The translations under genes and the position numbers were made by a program. The notes under the pieces were generated by a model. That model searched no databases. It was given only the letters and a program-made list of their open reading frames with translations, and was not told the origin of the DNA. Positions 40,124-43,815 of a stretch of 43,815 nt of DNA are shown piece after piece; the first letter of the stretch is position 1; each line of letters opens with the position of its first letter. The stretch comes from CAZDDI01 sp964504195 (GTDB taxonomy: Bacteria; Chloroflexota; Anaerolineae; B4-G1; SLSP01). The stretch is from the NCBI GenBank assembly GCA_964504195.1, contig CAZDDI010000035.1, forward strand, positions 1 to 43,815. Reading direction: 5' to 3'.

Positions 40124-43100
40124 ATGACTGAAGAAACACAACCACAAGAGGTTGCTGAAATGCCGGCGGTTGAAGCGCCGGCAGTGTTGTCGCCCGAACC
40201 CGTCTCGGCATCAGAATCTGAGGCTATTGAGCCGGTTGCGGAGACTGAATCCGAGACTCCCGACTCGTCCATAGCGGACAAGGCGGCGGACGTTGCGCCC
40301 GCCGCGACGACGGTGAACCTGGAAGCGATGGAGTCCGCACGCCCGGCGCCGGGTGCGCGTTTGGGTGCAGCTCTAGGGCGACTGGGCGGGCTTTTCAAGG
40401 GGCGAGGTTGGCTCATTCCGGTGTTGCTCGCTGTGGCTCTGCTTGTCATCCTCTCGATTCCGCCCATCTCGCTGTGGACGCGTATTGCTGAGGGCGGTGG
40501 TTACACTGCCATGAGTGCTGATATGCCTTCCGTGCGCCATGATGATGGCCTCACCGTTGCGGTTGATCCTGCTGCGGCCAAGGATTTCAAGGTGCGCCTG
40601 GAATCGGTGCCCCTGCTTGATTTTGTCTCCGAGCGTGCTCCTGAAGCGCACCGCATGGCGGTGGCGGCTTTGCCCACTACACTTACACCGCGTGGGCCTT
40701 ACTTCACTCTGGCAGCGCGCGGCAAAGATGCCAGCCCGGTTACACTCGAACTGGACATTCCTAACGAGTCCGAACCCTGGGAGACGCTCGATGTTTACTC
40801 CTGGGATGGGACTGCCTGGCAGTGGCTCCCCTTTCGCCTCGAACGCGACCGGTTCATGCTGGTAGCCAATCTGGAGACCTTGCCGGTATCTGTCATGATT
40901 ATGCAGAGTGGGCCGGTGCAACAGCAGCTCTTCACGGAACTGCCCGAGGTGGCTCCTCCACCCGCCGATGCGCAAGCGGTGCTGACCGGCTTCGATGTCC
41001 CGGGTCTGACCATCGGGACGTTGGGCCAGCTCGTGGGCGATGTTAGTATGTTGCCGGTAGCTGCTCCTGATGGCCCTGCATTGGCACTGACTGTGCGTAA
41101 CTGGGTGCCGGATCGCGAGCCGAACCGGGGCTTGGTGCAGGATATGTTGGCGATTCAAGCGGATCGCATGACTCACGTTCAAACCCTGCTCAAGACGGCG
41201 CAGGAACGCGGCTATGTGGGTGTGGTGCTGGATTATCGTGGGTTGACCGATGATGATCGCGCGCGCTACAGTGAGTTTGTGGCGGAGTTGGCCGCAGCGC
41301 TCCATGTCGAAGGCTTGTGGCTGGCCGTAACGGTCGAAACACCGCAGCAGAGCGCGGACAGCTGGTATACGGGCGGCTACGATTGGCGTGCGCTGGGCGC
41401 AACTGCTGATCAGGTGCGTGTGTTAATGCCGGTGACGCCTCAGGCGTATATACCTGGTGGTCTGGCTGAACAGATGATGGCCTGGGGTATCACGCAGGTC
41501 AATCGCTACCGGCTGTATCCCATCTTTACGACCTTGAGCGTGGCGGGCGAGACCTTGAAGACGATGGAGGAATCGCTGCCCTCGGCTACGTTGCAGCTGG
41601 CCGAGACGATCACGGAGACGCTACAGCCCGGCCAAACCTTGACTTTCCGTCTGGATCCCATCATCACGACAGAGACGGATGCGGCTACTGGTGCGACGAA
41701 AGTATTTGCCAGTGGGCAAGAAATTTGGTTGGGGACGCCGCAATGGCTGCGCGTGCGCCTCGACATGCCCCGTCGTTATCACCTGGGCGGCGTGCTGTTG
41801 CAGGGGATGTTGGATGAAGGGAATTTCCCTGGCCTGCCACACTCACTGAGCGATTACCAGTTGCAAGCTCCACCTGTTCCCTACACGCTGCCCAATGTCG
41901 TGTGGCGTGTCACCAATCCAGCGGGCCAGGTCGTCGAGACGGAGCTGCCTTATGGGCAGGCTGACTTTACCTGGGTGACGCCGGAACTGACCGGCTCCTA
42001 CACGGTGACGGTGCAGCTGCTCGGGGTGGAGCGCGGTGCGTTGCAGCTTGAGGTAGGGCCTGGTTCGGAAGTAGCGGTTGAAGACCCGGATACGGCGACA
42101 ACTGCAACAACGCCACCTGACCCTACTACTACACCGGAGCCAAGCACAGATCTGAAAGCGGCGTTTGTGGCTGACGTGACTGTTCCAGACAATACGCGTT
42201 TTGAGAAGAGTGCAGCTTTCACCAAGACTTGGCGTTTGCGCAATGCTGGTAATACTCCTTGGCCGGCCGACACTCGGTTGGTGTTTGAAAGCGGGCAACA
42301 GCTGGGCACGATTAATGAAGTCGCGGTAGGCGAGGTGGCTGCCGGTGCAAATGCGGATATCAGCGTGGAATTGAATGCGCCGGATGCAGATGGTGCATAT
42401 CAGGGTGTGTGGCGACTGATGTCCGGCAACCAGCAGATTTCCGGCGGTGTTGTGACCGTAGTAATTCGGGTGGGTGAGGCGCAGGCCGCGCCGCCGCCTC
42501 CTGCTGCGCCGGTTGCCGGGGGCAGCTTTGAGCTGGGCGGCCACATCCGCGACTACGGCTTCCCTTACACCGATCAGATGCGCTACTCCGGCATGACCTG
42601 GAGCAAAGTGCAGGTGCATTACGGTCAAGATGCTTCGGGTATCATTCAAGCATCCCACGCGCGCGGGTTCAAGATCCAACTAAGTGCGTTAGGCTCGCCT
42701 TCGATGGTTACACAACCCGGTTATGAACAGCAATTTGCTACGTGGGTGGCAGGGTTGGCCGCTGCCGGTGCAGATGCCATTGAGGTGTGGAATGAGCCGA
42801 ACATTGACCGCGAATGGCAAATCGGGCACATTAGCCCGCAGTCGTATACAAACCTGTTATGTGCTTCATATCGTGCTATCAAAGCGGCTAATTCCGGCAC
42901 CGCTGTCATCAGCGCTGCGCCTGCGCCCACTGGTTACTTTGGTGGGTGTAGCGCCAACGGGTGTGATGATCAACCCTGGATGGAAGGCCTTTATGCTGCA
43001 GGCGCGGCCAACTGTATGGACTTCATCGGCGCACACCACAACTCCGGTGCTACGGCGCCTTCGGCGCGTAGTGGGCACCCTGCGGGTGGCTTACATCATT

Positions 43101-43438
43101 CCTGGTACTTCCTACCGCAGACGGAGCTCTACTACAACATTTTCCGGGGTACGCGCAAGCTCTTCTACACTGAAATGGGCTATGCTTCCCAAGAGGGCGT
43201 GCCGGGATTCTCAGATGCGTTTGGCTGGGCGCGCGGGATTACGAATGCTCAGCAGGCCGCCTGGTTGGCTGAGGCCGCAAGACTGGGCGCCAATACGGGC
43301 ATGGTGCGTTGTATCATCGTGTGGAACATTGACTTCGGGCGGTATGGTTACGATCCGCAAGATGGGTACGCCATCATCCGGCCTGGCGGCGGCTGCCCGG
43401 CGTGCGAGACGCTACACGCCGTCTTAGGATCGCGTTAG
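40124..43438 (+). CDS. large membrane-anchored multidomain glycosidase-like protein
   Basis: 1104 residues. A long acidic Glu/Ala/Pro-rich N-terminus (1-80) precedes one membrane helix (about 95-115), so the rest is probably outside the cell. Residues about 280-560 resemble a GH18/YaaH-like barrel, but the DxxDxE catalytic site is reduced to VVLDYRGL around D370. A Thr/Pro linker leads to an NBR1-type Ig domain (about 675-785; TKTWRLRNAGNTPWP, YQGVWRLM). A C-terminal clan-A glycoside hydrolase domain (about 800-1104) has WNEPN with E891 as likely acid/base and FYTEMGY with E1017 as likely nucleophile. GAGGAGG precedes ATG 40124. Probable cell-wall or polysaccharide-binding enzyme; substrate unknown. 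Confidence 0.8.
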   Translation: MTEETQPQEVAEMPAVEAPAVLSPEPVSASESEAIEPVAETESETPDSSIADKAADVAPAATTVNLEAMESARPAPGARLGAALGRLGGLFKGRGWLIPVLLAVALLVILSIPPISLWTRIAEGGGYTAMSADMPSVRHDDGLTVAVDPAAAKDFKVRLESVPLLDFVSERAPEAHRMAVAALPTTLTPRGPYFTLAARGKDASPVTLELDIPNESEPWETLDVYSWDGTAWQWLPFRLERDRFMLVANLETLPVSVMIMQSGPVQQQLFTELPEVAPPPADAQAVLTGFDVPGLTIGTLGQLVGDVSMLPVAAPDGPALALTVRNWVPDREPNRGLVQDMLAIQADRMTHVQTLLKTAQERGYVGVVLDYRGLTDDDRARYSEFVAELAAALHVEGLWLAVTVETPQQSADSWYTGGYDWRALGATADQVRVLMPVTPQAYIPGGLAEQMMAWGITQVNRYRLYPIFTTLSVAGETLKTMEESLPSATLQLAETITETLQPGQTLTFRLDPIITTETDAATGATKVFASGQEIWLGTPQWLRVRLDMPRRYHLGGVLLQGMLDEGNFPGLPHSLSDYQLQAPPVPYTLPNVVWRVTNPAGQVVETELPYGQADFTWVTPELTGSYTVTVQLLGVERGALQLEVGPGSEVAVEDPDTATTATTPPDPTTTPEPSTDLKAAFVADVTVPDNTRFEKSAAFTKTWRLRNAGNTPWPADTRLVFESGQQLGTINEVAVGEVAAGANADISVELNAPDADGAYQGVWRLMSGNQQISGGVVTVVIRVGEAQAAPPPPAAPVAGGSFELGGHIRDYGFPYTDQMRYSGMTWSKVQVHYGQDASGIIQASHARGFKIQLSALGSPSMVTQPGYEQQFATWVAGLAAAGADAIEVWNEPNIDREWQIGHISPQSYTNLLCASYRAIKAANSGTAVISAAPAPTGYFGGCSANGCDDQPWMEGLYAAGAANCMDFIGAHHNSGATAPSARSGHPAGGLHHSWYFLPQTELYYNIFRGTRKLFYTEMGYASQEGVPGFSDAFGWARGITNAQQAAWLAEAARLGANTGMVRCIIVWNIDFGRYGYDPQDGYAIIRPGGGCPACETLHAVLGSR

Positions 43439-43458
43439 GCTTCGAGCGTTACGTTATA

Positions 43459-43491
43459 CCGCCGCCTGTGCTAGTCACAGGCGGCGGTTTT
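43459..43491 (+). terminator. terminator of the large glycosidase-like gene
   Basis: Perfect 12-bp stem CCGCCGCCTGTG / CACAGGCGGCGG, 5-base loop and TTTT, 20 bp after the stop. Confidence 0.85.
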
Positions 43492-43548
43492 GCAATCAGG
43501 GTCGGGGGTATGGGTAATGGTTTTTCTTGGCCATCATCTATCACTCGT

Positions 43549-43614
43549 TTAACGACGTTTTGTAGCCTTAAGGCCTTAAAACCTGCCAGGTTTATGCCCT
43601 AACTTAATGACATT
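43549..43614 (-). repeat. repeat family A, copy 6 (partial)
   Basis: ACGACGTTTTGTAGCCTTAA then GGCCTTAAAACCTGCCAGG and CTTAATGACATTG: the right half of the element, in the same orientation as copy 3. Confidence 0.75.
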
Positions 43615-43615
43615 G

Positions 43616-43815
43616 ATCGCAATCGCGCAAAAGTCGCCCTGTGACAGCCGTCAATATGCGTGTTTTGAGCATACTACAGGATTAGTTTTGCGGTACTGCC
43701 TTTGCCGAGCGCAGAGGCCTTCGATAGGCTCAGTCACCAGAGCAGCCCGGTGGCTGAGCTTGTCGAAGCCTCTCCCGGTTGCCCTACGGCATTGCCTTCG
43801 ACGGCAATCGCGCAA
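43616..43815 (-). repeat. repeat family B, inverted copy running off the window
   Basis: Reverse complement of 8331-8541 with roughly 10-15 percent differences by eye. It includes the CTTCGACAAGCTCAGCCACC / GGTGACTGAGCC inverted core and the CGCGCAAAAGTCGCCCTGT end. The window stops at the GCAATCGCGCAA joint, where a tandem unit would continue. Confidence 0.85.

Noticed and set aside
43402..43602. 66-codon frame at the right end
   Set aside because: Spans the end of the glycosidase gene and its terminator; no motif.

Overview
This 43.8 kb window is a stretch of bacterial chromosome with no rRNA, tRNA, phage or insertion-sequence genes. Protein content points to the phylum Chloroflexota, probably an Anaerolineae- or Caldilineae-like lineage (inference). 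The clues are a DNA topoisomerase I with an N-terminal DUF5679-like zinc domain, large surface proteins with NBR1-type Ig domains, a class A PBP with C-terminal beta-sandwich domains, and intergenic regions crowded with small palindromic repeats. Most genes have clear Shine-Dalgarno sites. Most promoters I could find have sigma70-type boxes separated by 16 bp.

Layout. 1-583: gene-free repeats, then the promoter of glgC. 584-4797: ADP-glucose pyrophosphorylase and a P2A (SERCA-like) Ca2+ ATPase. 5087-8134 (minus): bifunctional penicillin-binding protein. 8615-13000: translation and secretion cluster ffh, rpsP, khpA, rimM, then dprA and a small membrane protein; trmD, the usual neighbour of rimM, is missing. 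13054-19751: mannose-1-phosphate guanylyltransferase, topA, a CvpA-like membrane protein and mutS2. 19807-23975: cytoplasmic GH13 amylase, FmdB zinc ribbon (minus), a C39-like cysteine-peptidase-fold protein, and ribosomal protein bL25 (minus) with a structured leader. 24610-27884: saccharopine-dehydrogenase-family enzyme converging on an SLC13/RCK transporter. 28238-29037 (minus): two paralogous ribbon-helix-helix proteins behind a perfect consensus promoter with palindromic operators. 29403-31662: ECF sigma factor, zinc anti-sigma factor and a bactofilin-like membrane protein, apparently an autoregulated envelope-response operon. 31727-36394: SixA phosphatase (minus), orphan ABC ATPase carrying an in-frame repeat insertion, second SLC13/RCK transporter, GyrI-like protein. 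36497-39649 (minus): cobalamin-binding mutase-like protein and an opine-dehydrogenase-family protein. 39790-40017: strongly structured, gene-free region that looks like a non-coding RNA or long leader, transcribed leftward from a promoter overlapping that of the next gene. 40124-43438: 1104-residue membrane-anchored glycosidase-like protein.

Repeats are the other main theme. I see at least five families: (A) a MITE-like element of up to about 125 bp with AATGnCATTAAG termini, six copies; (B) a roughly 201 bp unit built around TTCGACAGGCTCAG palindromes, tandem at 8261-8541 and again at the right edge; (C) GTGAAACGTGA palindromes, one acting as the mutS2 terminator and one lying inside a coding sequence; (D) a block of about 190-280 bp placed directly before two start codons; (E) elements with GAGCCTATCCGAAAA-like ends. 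The best candidates for undescribed biology are the structured RNA at 39790-40017, the autoregulated RHH pair bracketed by inverted repeats, the cobalamin/opine pair, and the repeat-derived segment inside the ABC ATPase.
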